DNA of 35,635 nt from Sedimentisphaerales bacterium. GTDB lineage: Bacteria; Planctomycetota; Phycisphaerae; Sedimentisphaerales; Anaerobacaceae. Below the pieces are notes generated by a model. The model did no database searches. It saw nothing but the letters and a program-made list of their open reading frames with translations, and was not told the origin of the DNA. The first letter of the stretch is position 1, and each line of letters begins with the position of its first letter. The stretch spans positions 1 to 35,635 of the forward strand of contig JANQHJ010000024.1 of NCBI GenBank assembly GCA_028282745.1, read 5' to 3'. Shown piece by piece: positions 26,636 through 35,346 of this stretch. Position numbers and translations under genes: made by a program.

Positions 26636-28513
26636 ATGAAAAAAGCAATCCCTCTAAGCTTAACAATCGTGCTCATCGTTTTCTCACTAACAGCTAATTC
26701 TTTATGCGACGAAGGCGGTGTCGAAGGAAAGATATGTGGCGCTCTCTATACCGTTCATGACGGGGTAATGAAAATGAACGTACAGATGTACGACCTGGGA
26801 GCCACCTCAGATACCATCTATTTACAGACTGACGAATCAGGCTCATGGCAGCAGATAGCCTCAGCCACGGTAGATTCGATAAGTCTTACCGCTCTTTTCC
26901 GTGTCGATAACTGGAACTCTACTAAAGATATAAATTACCGTGTCCTTCACGAATCTTCTGTTTATCAGGGCAGGATCAAAAAAGATCCTATCGATAAAGA
27001 GGTCATCACCGTTTTCATCTTCACCGGCAATTCCACCAACTCCGGCCAGGGCGGCCAGATACCAAAGACTGATATTATTGACAACATAAACGCAGTGGAC
27101 CCTGATCTGCTATTCTTCTCCGGAGATCAGGTTTACAACCATACCCAGCATACTAAGTTCTGGAGAATTTTCACAGACGATGACTGGGGCTCCATAACCG
27201 ACATGGGTTTCGGCAGGGTATTGAGAAACTATCCGACCGTCACCATCCCCGACGACCATGACGTCGGCCACGGTAATCTCTGGGGCGAAGAAGGGGACGG
27301 CTATGGCAATCCAGCCTATGCCCGGAAAGTTGAAAAAGCCCAAACTTCTCACCTGCCCGATCCATACGACCCTACGCCGATAAAACATAGTATCGGCGTC
27401 TATTATACCGACCTCACTATCGGCGGAGTAAACTTCGCCATAATCGAAGATAGAAAATTCAAAACGGATTGTGGTGTAGTCGATCATAACGGTTCTCGTC
27501 CAGACCATATTAATTATTCCAATTATGATTACGACGATCTTGACGTCCCTGGGGCTAAATTGCTCGGTGAGCGACAGCTTGCATTTCTGCGGGACTGGGC
27601 AACCGACTGGCACGACTGCCAGATGAAAGCAGTTCTGTCTCAAACTATCTTCTGTGGCGGCGCTCACTTACACGGCAGTTTAACTAACAGACTATATGCC
27701 GACCTGGATTCGAATGGCTGGCCGCGTACCGGACGAAACAAAGCCATTTACGAAATCCGCAAAGCATTTGCCGTACACCTCGCCGGTGACCAGCACTTAG
27801 GCTCAATTTTCCATCACGGTATCGACGAATGGAATGACTCTTTTTACTCGTTATGTGTTCCATCTATCGCTAACTATTACCTGCGATGGTGGGATCCCGT
27901 AACTCAGCCCGGCGGGAACTATGTCCCGGGCATGCCCTTATATACTGGCGAATATTTAGACGGCATGGGTAATAAAGTAACCTGCTGGGCAATAGCAAAT
28001 CCGAACCTGGATGCTGGCGGCGGTTCTTTGAATACACGCGCAGCTGGATTCGGAGTTGCCAAATTCAACAAAACGACCCGGGAGATTACTTTTGAACTAT
28101 GGCCGAGAAATATGGACATCACTGATTCGAACGCATACCAGTACCCCGGCTGGCCAAAGACCGTAACCCAGCAGGAAAATTACGGCAGGCAAGCCGTAGC
28201 CTACTTACCTAACCTTGTCATGGTTGATGGAAATGACCCCGTCATTCAGATCGTGCAAGAATCCAATAAAGAGATCGTTTACACACTCCGAATCAATGGC
28301 AAAGAGTTTCGCCCCAAAGTTTTCGCCAACGGTAAATACACTATCCACGTTGACAAGGGCACAAGCAAGGTAACAATGTCAGGCATTAACGCCATACCAG
28401 CCGCTCAGCAAAAGACTATTCTTGTAACGCAGGCTAATGTCAGTGGCCCGGATGGTCAGCCTGATAACAGGGTCGATCTGTACGATTTCGCCAAACTTGC
28501 CGAAGATCTATAA
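26636..28513 (+). CDS. secreted PhoD-like phosphatase/phosphodiesterase
   Basis: This encodes a 625-residue exported metallophosphatase of PhoD type. The signal peptide is IPLSLTIVLIVFSLTANSL; no Tat twin-arginine motif is seen, unlike classical PhoD. An N-terminal beta domain (about 25-125) precedes the catalytic part. Metal-site motifs are GDQVY (163-167), DDHD (206-209) and GDQHLGS (384-390). The C-terminus holds one dockerin-like calcium loop (DGQPDNRVDLYDFAKLAEDL) that stops where the second would begin. It should release phosphate from esters outside the cell, which fits the phosphate island upstream. No 11-bp phosphate-box array is seen before it. GGACAGG precedes the ATG. Confidence 0.82.
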   Translation: MKKAIPLSLTIVLIVFSLTANSLCDEGGVEGKICGALYTVHDGVMKMNVQMYDLGATSDTIYLQTDESGSWQQIASATVDSISLTALFRVDNWNSTKDINYRVLHESSVYQGRIKKDPIDKEVITVFIFTGNSTNSGQGGQIPKTDIIDNINAVDPDLLFFSGDQVYNHTQHTKFWRIFTDDDWGSITDMGFGRVLRNYPTVTIPDDHDVGHGNLWGEEGDGYGNPAYARKVEKAQTSHLPDPYDPTPIKHSIGVYYTDLTIGGVNFAIIEDRKFKTDCGVVDHNGSRPDHINYSNYDYDDLDVPGAKLLGERQLAFLRDWATDWHDCQMKAVLSQTIFCGGAHLHGSLTNRLYADLDSNGWPRTGRNKAIYEIRKAFAVHLAGDQHLGSIFHHGIDEWNDSFYSLCVPSIANYYLRWWDPVTQPGGNYVPGMPLYTGEYLDGMGNKVTCWAIANPNLDAGGGSLNTRAAGFGVAKFNKTTREITFELWPRNMDITDSNAYQYPGWPKTVTQQENYGRQAVAYLPNLVMVDGNDPVIQIVQESNKEIVYTLRINGKEFRPKVFANGKYTIHVDKGTSKVTMSGINAIPAAQQKTILVTQANVSGPDGQPDNRVDLYDFAKLAEDL

Positions 28514-28804
28514 ACAGCTCGCAGCTAAAATTGAGTTTAGCCGACTCCAGACAATAAAGCTTGAATTCAGTACCGCCGTAAAATCTTTTGAGCAGTTTCC
28601 ACCTACCGCCGTGTATAATACTGTAATTCAGCTGCTTTCTACACTCTTTTCAAAATCCAAAATATTCCCGTATCAGGCCGAATTATAACAAATTAAGGCC
28701 TTATAAGCAGTTTAAAACACCCCGAATACAGCTTTCAGCGAATTTCAGGGGCTTTCAATCTTCTTAGGTTTATGTTAGAATATTGGGTTTGGTTTTGATG
28801 GAAT
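28514..28804. other. gene-free stretch before uvrA
   Basis: I see no convincing gene, RNA or repeat in these 291 bases. The composition is mixed. Only a weak CCCC/GGGG pairing near 28720-28750 could act as a terminator for the phosphatase gene, and it lacks a clear T tract. Confidence 0.5.
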
Positions 28805-28834
28805 TTTACAATTAATATTAGCTTTCTATATATT
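28805..28834 (+). promoter_or_regulatory. uvrA promoter, TTTACA-N18-TATATT
   Basis: TTTACA (28805-28810) and TATATT (28829-28834) are 18 bp apart. The start falls at about 28841-28843, on or just before the uvrA ATG (28843). No ribosome binding site is present, so a leaderless mRNA is likely. No LexA-type palindrome was recognised. Confidence 0.5.
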
Positions 28835-28842
28835 GGATAACA

Positions 28843-31737
28843 ATGGCAGGAGAGGTTGAAAAATCAATAATTATCACGGGTGCCGCTGAGCACAATCTGA
28901 AAAACATCAGTCTCAGCATCCCGCGTGATCAGTTAGTCGTGATAACAGGTATCAGCGGCTCCGGTAAAAGTTCGCTCGCTTTCGACACCATCTATGCCGA
29001 AGGCCGAAGAAAATATGTCGAGTCGTTAAGTTCATACGCTCGCCAGTTCCTCGAACAAATGCAGAAACCCGCCGTTGGTAACATCACCGGTCTGCCGCCT
29101 ACCATCGCAATTGAGCAGCGCAGCGCAAGCAGCAATCCGCGCTCGACCGTCGCGACTACTACTGAGATATACGATTACTTCCGGCTGTTATTTGCCCGTG
29201 CCGGCACTCCGCATTGCTGGGTCTGCGGCGAGGAAATTACCAGTCAGCATCCAACCCAGATAGTAGATTCGATAATGTCACTCCCTGAAGGTACAAAAAT
29301 ACAGATATGCTCACCTCTGGTAAGGGGCAAAAAAGGCGAGCACAGAGAGATCTTTAACGACATACAGCGCGAAGGTTTCGTTCGAGTAAGAGTAGATGGC
29401 AAGGTTTATGACATTAAATCCGTCCCAATGCTTGAAAAAAATAAAGTTCATAATATCTCAGCTGTCGTTGACAGGTTGATATTGAAAAACTCTGTCCAGA
29501 TACGCATGGCCGATTCAGTAGAAACCGCGCTGAAGTTAGCCGATGGTATCATGCTCGCTTTAGTGCAGATTCCCGACGACAACAAAAACAACGGCGGCAA
29601 CGGTGAATGGAAAGAGCTCCTTTACAGCGAAAAATTCGCCTGCTCGCAGCACCCGCAGTGTTCACTCTCCGAGCTAACACCAAGACTGTTCAGCTTCAAC
29701 AGCCCTTATGGTGCCTGCTCTGAATGTGACGGCCTGGGAACAATACTCGAATTCGATCCCGATCTTATCGTGCCCGACAAAACCGTCTCGCTGGAAAACG
29801 GTGCCATCGACGCATGGCGAAAAGGCGGCAAGAGAATGAACATATTCTATAACCGCCTTATCAAAAGATTCTGCCGCGATACAAAAATAAGTAAAGCGAC
29901 ACCGTTCGAGTTGATACCTAAAAAAATAAGACAGATACTGATGAACGGCACCACGCCCGCCGAAGCAAAAAAAATCGGTGTGAAATTCGAAGGCGTTATA
30001 CCTAACCTCACACGAAGATGGCAGACCACTACAAGCGAATACGTCAAAGCCAGACTGCACAGCTATCTTTCCGAATCGCCATGTCAAACCTGCGGCGGAG
30101 CAAGGTTAAGTAAAGAAGCCATCTCCGTTACAGTTGGCGGCAAAAAGATCAACGAACTTTCCGCTATGAGTATCGAGCAGGCCCAGAATTTCTTCGATAA
30201 TCTCGTACTCGACGAAGAAAAAACAATTATTGCTAATGAAGTCACCAAAGAGATAAAAGCCCGCCTGAAATTTATGAGCGACGTCGGCCTGGGTTACCTG
30301 ACTCTCGACAGAAAAAGCAGCACACTAAGCGGCGGCGAAGCACAACGAATAAGATTAGCAACCCAGGTCGGAAGCGGACTTGTAGGCGTTTGTTATGTTC
30401 TCGACGAACCGACCATCGGACTGCACAAAAGAGATAATGACAGACTGCTCTCAATATTACAAAGATTAAGCCGGATCGGTAACACTGTCCTTGTCGTAGA
30501 GCACGACGAAGATATTATCGAAAGCGCTCAACACATCGTCGATATCGGCCCCGCCGCCGGCGTTCATGGCGGAGAGGTCATCGTAGAGGGAAGCCTTGAT
30601 GATGTTCGAAACTGCCATGAATCGATCACTGGCCAATACCTAAGTGGCAAAATAAAGATCGAGCTTCCTTCCAAACGCAGAAAATTCAGCCTTAGAAAAT
30701 GTATCGAAGTAAAAGAAGCCGCGCAGAACAACCTGAAAAAAATAAATGTAAAGTTCCCGCTCGGCGTCTTCATTTGCGTCACCGGCGTCTCAGGCTCAGG
30801 TAAAAGCTCTTTGATAGAACAGATATTACTTAGAGCTTTAAAACGCAGACTCTACAACTCTCGACAGAAACCGGGCAAATACAAAAACATACTCGGCACC
30901 AGCCAGATAGACAAAGTCATTGAAATCGACCAGTCACCAATCGGCAAAACCCCGCGAAGTAATCCTGCCACATACACCGGCGTCTTCGATGAAATCAGAA
31001 AGCTCTTCTCAAAAACCCGCGAAGCAAAGATCCGCGGCTACAAGCCCGGCCGGTTCAGCTTCAATGTAAAAGGCGGACGATGTGAATCCTGTCGCGGCCA
31101 AGGCACAAAAAAGATCGAAATGCACTTTTTGCCGGATGTTTATGTCACCTGTCAGCAGTGTAAAGGTAAACGCTACAACCAGGAAACTTTGCAGGTCACA
31201 TACAAAGGAAAATCAATTGCCGACGTTCTCGATATGCCTGTTGAAGACGCTCTTAGATTCTTCGTCAACTTCCCGACTATCGTAAGGTTCCTGCAAATGC
31301 TCAAAGACGTCGGTATGGGCTACATGAGGCTTGGCCAAGCCTCGACCACACTTTCAGGCGGTGAAGCTCAAAGGGTAAAGCTCGCTTCCGAACTCGGCAA
31401 AGCCGCGACCGGTCATACGATCTATATTCTTGATGAACCAACAACCGGACTCCATTTCGCTGATATACATAATTTGTTGAATGTCCTGCAAAGACTTTGC
31501 GATATGGGCAACACCGTGGTTGTGATAGAGCACAATCTCGATGTTATTAAAATGGCTGATTATATAATCGACCTCGGCCCTGAAGGCGGTGACCACGGAG
31601 GACAGGTAGTTGTAGCCGGGCCCCCTGAGGAAATCATAAAGAGCAGAAAAAGCTACACCGCCAAGTATCTAAAACAGAAACTTAATGCCGAAAGACCTCC
31701 GGCAAAAAAGAAACGCCCAAAAAAAGCTGAACCTTAG
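28843..31737 (+). CDS. uvrA: excinuclease ABC subunit A
   Basis: This encodes UvrA (964 residues; E. coli 940), the damage-recognition ATPase of nucleotide excision repair. Two ABC modules are complete: Walker A GISGSGKSS (36-44) with LSGGEAQRIRLATQ and VLDEPTIGLH, and Walker A GVSGSGKSS (648-656) with LSGGEAQRVKLAS and ILDEPTTGLH. Zinc-binding Cys pairs are seen at CWVCGEE, CSECDGLG, CQTCGGARL, CESCRGQG and CQQCKGK. The C-terminus is Lys/Pro-rich (AKKKRPKKAEP). It stands alone; uvrB and uvrC are not in the window. Identification is secure. Confidence 0.98.
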   Translation: MAGEVEKSIIITGAAEHNLKNISLSIPRDQLVVITGISGSGKSSLAFDTIYAEGRRKYVESLSSYARQFLEQMQKPAVGNITGLPPTIAIEQRSASSNPRSTVATTTEIYDYFRLLFARAGTPHCWVCGEEITSQHPTQIVDSIMSLPEGTKIQICSPLVRGKKGEHREIFNDIQREGFVRVRVDGKVYDIKSVPMLEKNKVHNISAVVDRLILKNSVQIRMADSVETALKLADGIMLALVQIPDDNKNNGGNGEWKELLYSEKFACSQHPQCSLSELTPRLFSFNSPYGACSECDGLGTILEFDPDLIVPDKTVSLENGAIDAWRKGGKRMNIFYNRLIKRFCRDTKISKATPFELIPKKIRQILMNGTTPAEAKKIGVKFEGVIPNLTRRWQTTTSEYVKARLHSYLSESPCQTCGGARLSKEAISVTVGGKKINELSAMSIEQAQNFFDNLVLDEEKTIIANEVTKEIKARLKFMSDVGLGYLTLDRKSSTLSGGEAQRIRLATQVGSGLVGVCYVLDEPTIGLHKRDNDRLLSILQRLSRIGNTVLVVEHDEDIIESAQHIVDIGPAAGVHGGEVIVEGSLDDVRNCHESITGQYLSGKIKIELPSKRRKFSLRKCIEVKEAAQNNLKKINVKFPLGVFICVTGVSGSGKSSLIEQILLRALKRRLYNSRQKPGKYKNILGTSQIDKVIEIDQSPIGKTPRSNPATYTGVFDEIRKLFSKTREAKIRGYKPGRFSFNVKGGRCESCRGQGTKKIEMHFLPDVYVTCQQCKGKRYNQETLQVTYKGKSIADVLDMPVEDALRFFVNFPTIVRFLQMLKDVGMGYMRLGQASTTLSGGEAQRVKLASELGKAATGHTIYILDEPTTGLHFADIHNLLNVLQRLCDMGNTVVVIEHNLDVIKMADYIIDLGPEGGDHGGQVVVAGPPEEIIKSRKSYTAKYLKQKLNAERPPAKKKRPKKAEP

Positions 31738-31755
31738 ACTGAGCCTAAACCGGTT

Positions 31756-32025
31756 TTAATCAACAGCGCTGACTTCATTGACTTCCGGCAGTTTTTCTTT
31801 TAGGATACGCTCCACACCGGACTTCATCGTCATCTTCGCTCCCGGACAGCCCTGGCAGGCTCCCTGCAGTCGAACACTGACATTATTCTGCTCGTCAACG
31901 CTCACCAGCTCAATATCACCACCGTGCCCCTGCAATGCGGGACGGATCATCTCAATAACTTCGGCGACTTTTTGCTCGAAAGTCTGCTCACTTTGGCTCT
32001 GGCTGCAACCACATGAATCACACAT
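31756..32025 (-). CDS. NifU-like C-terminal domain (Nfu) iron-sulfur protein
   Basis: This encodes an 89-residue protein made almost wholly of the NifU C-terminal (Nfu) domain, a scaffold or carrier for iron-sulfur clusters. IRPALQGHGGDIELV and the cluster-binding CQGCPGAKMTM (Cys57, Cys60) are clear. An extra Cys-rich N-terminus (MCDSCGCSQ, Cys2, Cys5 and Cys7) is less usual and might bind a metal. GGAG precedes the ATG on the minus strand. It converges with uvrA, with 18 bp between, and no suf or isc genes are nearby. Confidence 0.92.
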   Translation of the reverse strand: MCDSCGCSQSQSEQTFEQKVAEVIEMIRPALQGHGGDIELVSVDEQNNVSVRLQGACQGCPGAKMTMKSGVERILKEKLPEVNEVSAVD

Positions 32026-32149
32026 TATATATCTCCTTCGAAACCGATTTTAGCTGCTGTTTTCAGCCATTATAAGGATACCTGACACTTTGTCAGCTTA
32101 ATTCTCTACGATTTCACTCGATTCTGGTTTGGCCCAAAACAGTATTTAA

Positions 32150-32178
32150 TTGACATATTGACCATGCCGATATATAAT
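32150..32178 (+). promoter_or_regulatory. perfect consensus promoter of ilvB
   Basis: TTGACA (32150-32155) and TATAAT (32173-32178) are separated by exactly 17 bp, a full sigma70 consensus. The start is near 32185. Such a strong promoter suggests control after initiation, in the long leader. Confidence 0.85.
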
Positions 32179-32185
32179 GTTAGCG

Positions 32186-32376
32186 TATTCGTCGGTAAAC
32201 TGATGATTACGAACCTGAGACGCCCCGACGGTCGGGGCGGTTACAGCGTTGCAGCGGGGTGAAAAACCCGGACTGACAGCTTGTCTTTGTGGTGAAGGCC
32301 GGTTGCCATTCGGGCTCGACCCTGAAACCTGTAAAATAACTGGAATAACGATTCGTTTATCAGGAAAGGACATGTT
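32186..32376 (+). promoter_or_regulatory. structured 5' leader of ilvB, candidate riboswitch or attenuator
   Basis: The leader is about 190 nt long. It has a perfect 8-bp hairpin with a CGG loop (32221-32239), a GGGT/ACCC hairpin near 32256-32269, a GCC/GGC arm with flanking pairs near 32300-32322, and a 3' hairpin (ATAA/TTAT with CTG/CAG) that overlaps the AGGAAAGG ribosome binding site. I do not see a terminator before the start, so control of translation is more likely than of termination. I also see no run of Leu, Ile or Val codons. It does not match TPP, FMN, cobalamin or T-box sequences. Confidence 0.5.
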
Positions 32377-34116
32377 ATGACCGCCAAGCGCAGTACCTCA
32401 GCCAAGTCGGCCAAAGCTAAACCACAATCTTCAATAAAGACCGGTGCGCAGATCATCGTTGACACCTTGGTTGAACAGGGCGTCGATACCGCCTTCGGAT
32501 ACCTCGGTGGTGTGGTTTTGCCGTTGTTCGACAAGCTTTATGATTCACCTATAAAAATGATCGTCCCGCGCCATGAGCAGGGTGGCTGTCACATGGCAGA
32601 CGCTTACGCCCGTGCTACCGGCAAGGTCGGTGTCGTCATTGCGACAAGCGGCCCGGGCGCCTGCAACTTAACGACAGGCCTGGCAACAGCTATGATGGAC
32701 TCTGTACCGATAGTTGCTCTGACCGGCCAGGTCAGAACAGAACTCATCGGTAATGACGCTTTCCAGGAAGCCGACACCACCGGTATAACAAGACCGATCA
32801 CAAAACATAACTGCATAGTCAAAGACGTCAAGGACATGGCAAGAACCATCCGAGAGGCATTCCATATTGCCTCAACCGGCAGGCCGGGCCCGGTCCTTAT
32901 CGACATACCCGTCGATACACAAGTAACGAAATGCCAGTGGGACGATTCAAAAGAATTAAGCCTGCCCGGCTACAGGCTAAAAGAAAAAGGCCACGGCAGA
33001 CAGATAACTTCTGCAGCCAAAGCTATCAATGAATCGAAAAAGCCGGTTCTCTATGTCGGCGGCGGGATCATTACCGCTAACGCCTCGAAAGAACTGACCG
33101 TCTTTGCTGAAAAGGCTCACATCCCGGTCACTATGACCCTGATGGGCCTCGGTAGCTACGACCAGACAAAAGCAGAGTCACTCGACATGCTCGGCATGCA
33201 CGGCTCGGCCTATGCGAACTTCGCCGTCCAGGAATGTGACCTATTAATAGCCGTCGGAGCTCGTTTTGACGACCGCGTTACGGGCAAAATAAAAACCTTC
33301 GCCCCTAACGCTAAGATAATTCACGTTGATATCGACCCGACGAGTATATCGAAGAATGTCCATGTCGATATCCCCGTCGTCGGCGATGCCAAGAAAATAC
33401 TGCCGGAGCTGACCAGAGAAGTCGAGCACAAAGAACGCAAAGAATGGTTCAAAAAGATCGCCGACTGGAAGAAGAAGCATCCGTTCAAATTCGACAGTGA
33501 TGACAGCGTCATTAAACCTCAATATGTTATCGAAGAAGTCTATAAGCAGACAAAAGGCCAAGCCATTGTCGCTACCGGCGTCGGCCAGAACCAAATGTGG
33601 TCGGCCCAGTTCTATAAATATTCCAGGCCGCGTCAGTTCATAACCTCCGGCGGACTCGGAACAATGGGCTTCGGCTTACCAGCCGCTATCGGCGCGCAGA
33701 TTGCCGTTCCAAAAGCAACCGTTATCGATTTCGACGGTGACCACAGCTTTAATATGACAATGACCGAACTTTCGACCGCTGTTGAGCACAACCTGCCTAT
33801 CAAAGTCTGCATCCTGAACAACGGATACATGGGCATGGTTCGCCAGTGGCAGCAGCTGTTCTACGGCAGACGATATTCGTGCAGCTATCTGCAAAATCCC
33901 AACTACCAACAGCTTGCCGAAGCGCTTGGTGCCGTCGGCATAACAGTCGAGAAAAAATCCGACGTACCTAATGCCGTCAAGAAGATGCTCGCCGAGAAAA
34001 AACCGTGCGTCGTTGACTTTAGGGTCGAGCCCGAAGAAAACGTCTGGCCTATGGTCCCAGCCGGGGCAAGCCTCGACGAGATGGACGGTTTGGATATTCT
34101 GGAATCGATGGCATAA
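32377..34116 (+). CDS. ilvB: acetolactate synthase large subunit
   Basis: This encodes the 579-residue catalytic subunit of acetohydroxyacid synthase, the first common step of valine, leucine and isoleucine synthesis. The TPP-activating Glu67 is in PRHEQGG, followed by MADAYARATGKVG and ATSGPGACNL. The FAD/central domain has GMHGSAYANFAV and GARFDDRVTGK. The TPP-binding motif reads DFDGDHSFNMTMTEL and ends in ILNN, with His456 where GDG or GDA is usual. AGGAAAGG precedes the ATG. ilvN follows after 71 bp and ilvC lies further on, so this is a branched-chain cluster. Confidence 0.97.
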   Translation: MTAKRSTSAKSAKAKPQSSIKTGAQIIVDTLVEQGVDTAFGYLGGVVLPLFDKLYDSPIKMIVPRHEQGGCHMADAYARATGKVGVVIATSGPGACNLTTGLATAMMDSVPIVALTGQVRTELIGNDAFQEADTTGITRPITKHNCIVKDVKDMARTIREAFHIASTGRPGPVLIDIPVDTQVTKCQWDDSKELSLPGYRLKEKGHGRQITSAAKAINESKKPVLYVGGGIITANASKELTVFAEKAHIPVTMTLMGLGSYDQTKAESLDMLGMHGSAYANFAVQECDLLIAVGARFDDRVTGKIKTFAPNAKIIHVDIDPTSISKNVHVDIPVVGDAKKILPELTREVEHKERKEWFKKIADWKKKHPFKFDSDDSVIKPQYVIEEVYKQTKGQAIVATGVGQNQMWSAQFYKYSRPRQFITSGGLGTMGFGLPAAIGAQIAVPKATVIDFDGDHSFNMTMTELSTAVEHNLPIKVCILNNGYMGMVRQWQQLFYGRRYSCSYLQNPNYQQLAEALGAVGITVEKKSDVPNAVKKMLAEKKPCVVDFRVEPEENVWPMVPAGASLDEMDGLDILESMA

Positions 34117-34187
34117 ATTCGTCGCTTGTGACTCGTCGCTCGCCGCTCGGGTTACAACATGCGAAATACAAAATACGAGGTACGAAA
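34117..34187 (+). repeat. degenerate repeats between ilvB and ilvN
   Basis: The 71-bp spacer is built of short degenerate repeats: CGTCGCT and CTCGTCGCTCGCCGCTCG units, then GAAATACAAAATACGAGGTACGA-type units of about 8 bp. These resemble dispersed intergenic repeats of environmental genomes. The last unit supplies GAGG as the ilvN ribosome binding site. Confidence 0.55.
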
Positions 34188-34676
34188 ATGAAACATATAA
34201 TCAGTGCATTAGTTGAAAATAAACCGGGCGTTCTCGCCCACGTTGCCGGTATGTTCGCAGCAAGAGCTTTTAATATCGACTCGCTCGTCGTCGGCCGCAC
34301 CGAGGATCCGCAACTTAGCCGCATGACCATTGTAGTTATCGGCGACGATAAAGTTGTCGAGCAGGTAAGAAAACAACTGGCTAAAATTGTACCGGTCGTT
34401 AAGGTTCAGGACTTCATGGGCCAGCCAATGGTCGCCCGTGATCTCATGCTGATAAGTGTCTCGGCACCGCCGGAGAAACGGCCGGAAATATTGTCCATGA
34501 TAGAGATGTTCCGCGGTAAAGTTGTCGATATCGGCCAAAGGTTTATTACGATAGAGATATCGGGCCCGGAAGAAAAGATCGAGGCCTTTATCAATATATG
34601 CAGGCCGTACGGCATAAAATCAGTCGCCCGCACCGGCACTATCGCTATGCCAAGACATATACAAAAAGATGCTTAA
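34188..34676 (+). CDS. ilvN: acetolactate synthase small (regulatory) subunit
   Basis: This encodes the 162-residue regulatory subunit of acetohydroxyacid synthase, which binds valine and raises activity of IlvB. The ACT domain begins at once: ALVENKPGVLAHVAGMFAAR and FNIDSLVVG, followed by MTIVVIGDD. The C-terminal half includes ISGPEEKIEAFI and ARTGTIAMPR. ATG 34188 has GAGGTACG upstream; the open frame extends 20 codons upstream into repeat sequence that is not protein-like. The length is typical (about 160). It forms an operon with ilvB and ends in a good terminator. Confidence 0.96.
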   Translation: MKHIISALVENKPGVLAHVAGMFAARAFNIDSLVVGRTEDPQLSRMTIVVIGDDKVVEQVRKQLAKIVPVVKVQDFMGQPMVARDLMLISVSAPPEKRPEILSMIEMFRGKVVDIGQRFITIEISGPEEKIEAFINICRPYGIKSVARTGTIAMPRHIQKDA

Positions 34677-34699
34677 TTTAGCTTAGAAACACCATACAA

Positions 34700-34732
34700 A
34701 AGGGCTGCATTGATTTGTGGCCCTTAATTTTT
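34700..34732 (+). terminator. intrinsic terminator after ilvN
   Basis: A 10-bp stem (34700-34709 with 34716-34725, two G-T pairs) with a 6-nt loop is followed by AATTTTT. It ends the ilvB-ilvN unit, so ilvC has its own promoter. Confidence 0.88.
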
Positions 34733-34743
34733 AGGTAATTATA

Positions 34744-34776
<33 letters not shown>

Positions 34777-34928
34777 TTCTAATCGCTGATTTCGCTGATT
34801 ATATAGAACACCACTACATGACATTGTCACATATCGCTATTCTCATCATACCTGTGTTAATCAGTGTTACTTGTGCCTTAGTTGAAAACGCCTTAGGTGA
34901 TAATCTGTGTCAAAAAACAAAAATTCCC

Positions 34929-34957
34929 TTGACAAAACTGCTGCCTTTTGTTATATA
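34929..34957 (+). promoter_or_regulatory. promoter-like element, TTGACA-N17-TATATA
   Basis: TTGACA (34929-34934) and TATATA (34952-34957) are exactly 17 bp apart. No good gene follows for 380 bp. It may drive a short transcript through the 12-bp hairpin at 35059-35092. Confidence 0.45.
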
Positions 34958-35011
34958 AGAACCAAACACTGCAACAAAACCCATTTTTTCATCAAAAACA
35001 AAGAGAAAACC

Positions 35012-35239
35012 ATGAAATACCCTATTAACTCAGAACTAAACACTCAAAACTTAAAACTGTTGGACACTTGTGTCAACAGCCAAGTGTCCAACTATACCTT
35101 TTTATGCAAAACGAACCCAATTTAAATATGACTAAAACAAAGCTAACATCATGTAAATTAAGGAGATAGAACAAAACTACATTTTTGTAGAAAGCCAAAA
35201 ACGAACCCAAACGAAGCCAATTTTATACCCATGAATTTA
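35012..35239 (+). repeat. KTNPI-type degenerate repeat region with a 12-bp hairpin
   Basis: Two units share the 13-mer AAAACGAACCCAA (35108-35120 and 35198-35210). Read in one frame they give FLCKTNPI and KPKTNPNEANFIPMNL. Peptides of this kind recur as spurious small ORFs in Phycisphaerae genomes, as far as I recall. A 37-codon ORF from ATG 35012 ends in the first unit and is probably not a gene. A perfect 12-bp inverted repeat with a 10-nt loop lies at 35059-35092. Together with 34733-34928 this fills the gap between ilvN and ilvC. Confidence 0.6.
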
Positions 35240-35275
35240 TCCAGTACATCTTGTTATCCTGTCAATATAAATCTA

Positions 35276-35303
35276 TTGCCTAAATGGGTAATTTGGCTAT
35301 AAT
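35276..35303 (+). promoter_or_regulatory. ilvC promoter, TTGCCT-N16-TATAAT
   Basis: TTGCCT (35276-35281) and a perfect TATAAT (35298-35303) are 16 bp apart. The start is near 35310, leaving a leader of about 37 nt that contains AGGAG before the ATG. Confidence 0.65.
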
Positions 35304-35346
35304 CGTGCGTTTTGAGGCAGATTAACTTTTTAGGAGAAATAGTAAA

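Noticed and set aside
32200-32216. CTGATGA in the ilvB leader, the hammerhead ribozyme core sequence
   Set aside because: There is no stem II between CTGATGA and GAA, and no matching stem III or cleavage site.
32210-32285. GAACCTGA and GGGGTGAAAAACCC resemble parts of TPP and FMN riboswitches
   Set aside because: The partner elements of both classes are missing and the order is wrong; the gene downstream is ilvB, not a thiamine or riboflavin gene.
34907-35125. 72-codon ORF in the ilvN-ilvC gap
   Set aside because: It spans a promoter-like element, a perfect hairpin and dispersed repeat units, so it is almost certainly a chance frame.
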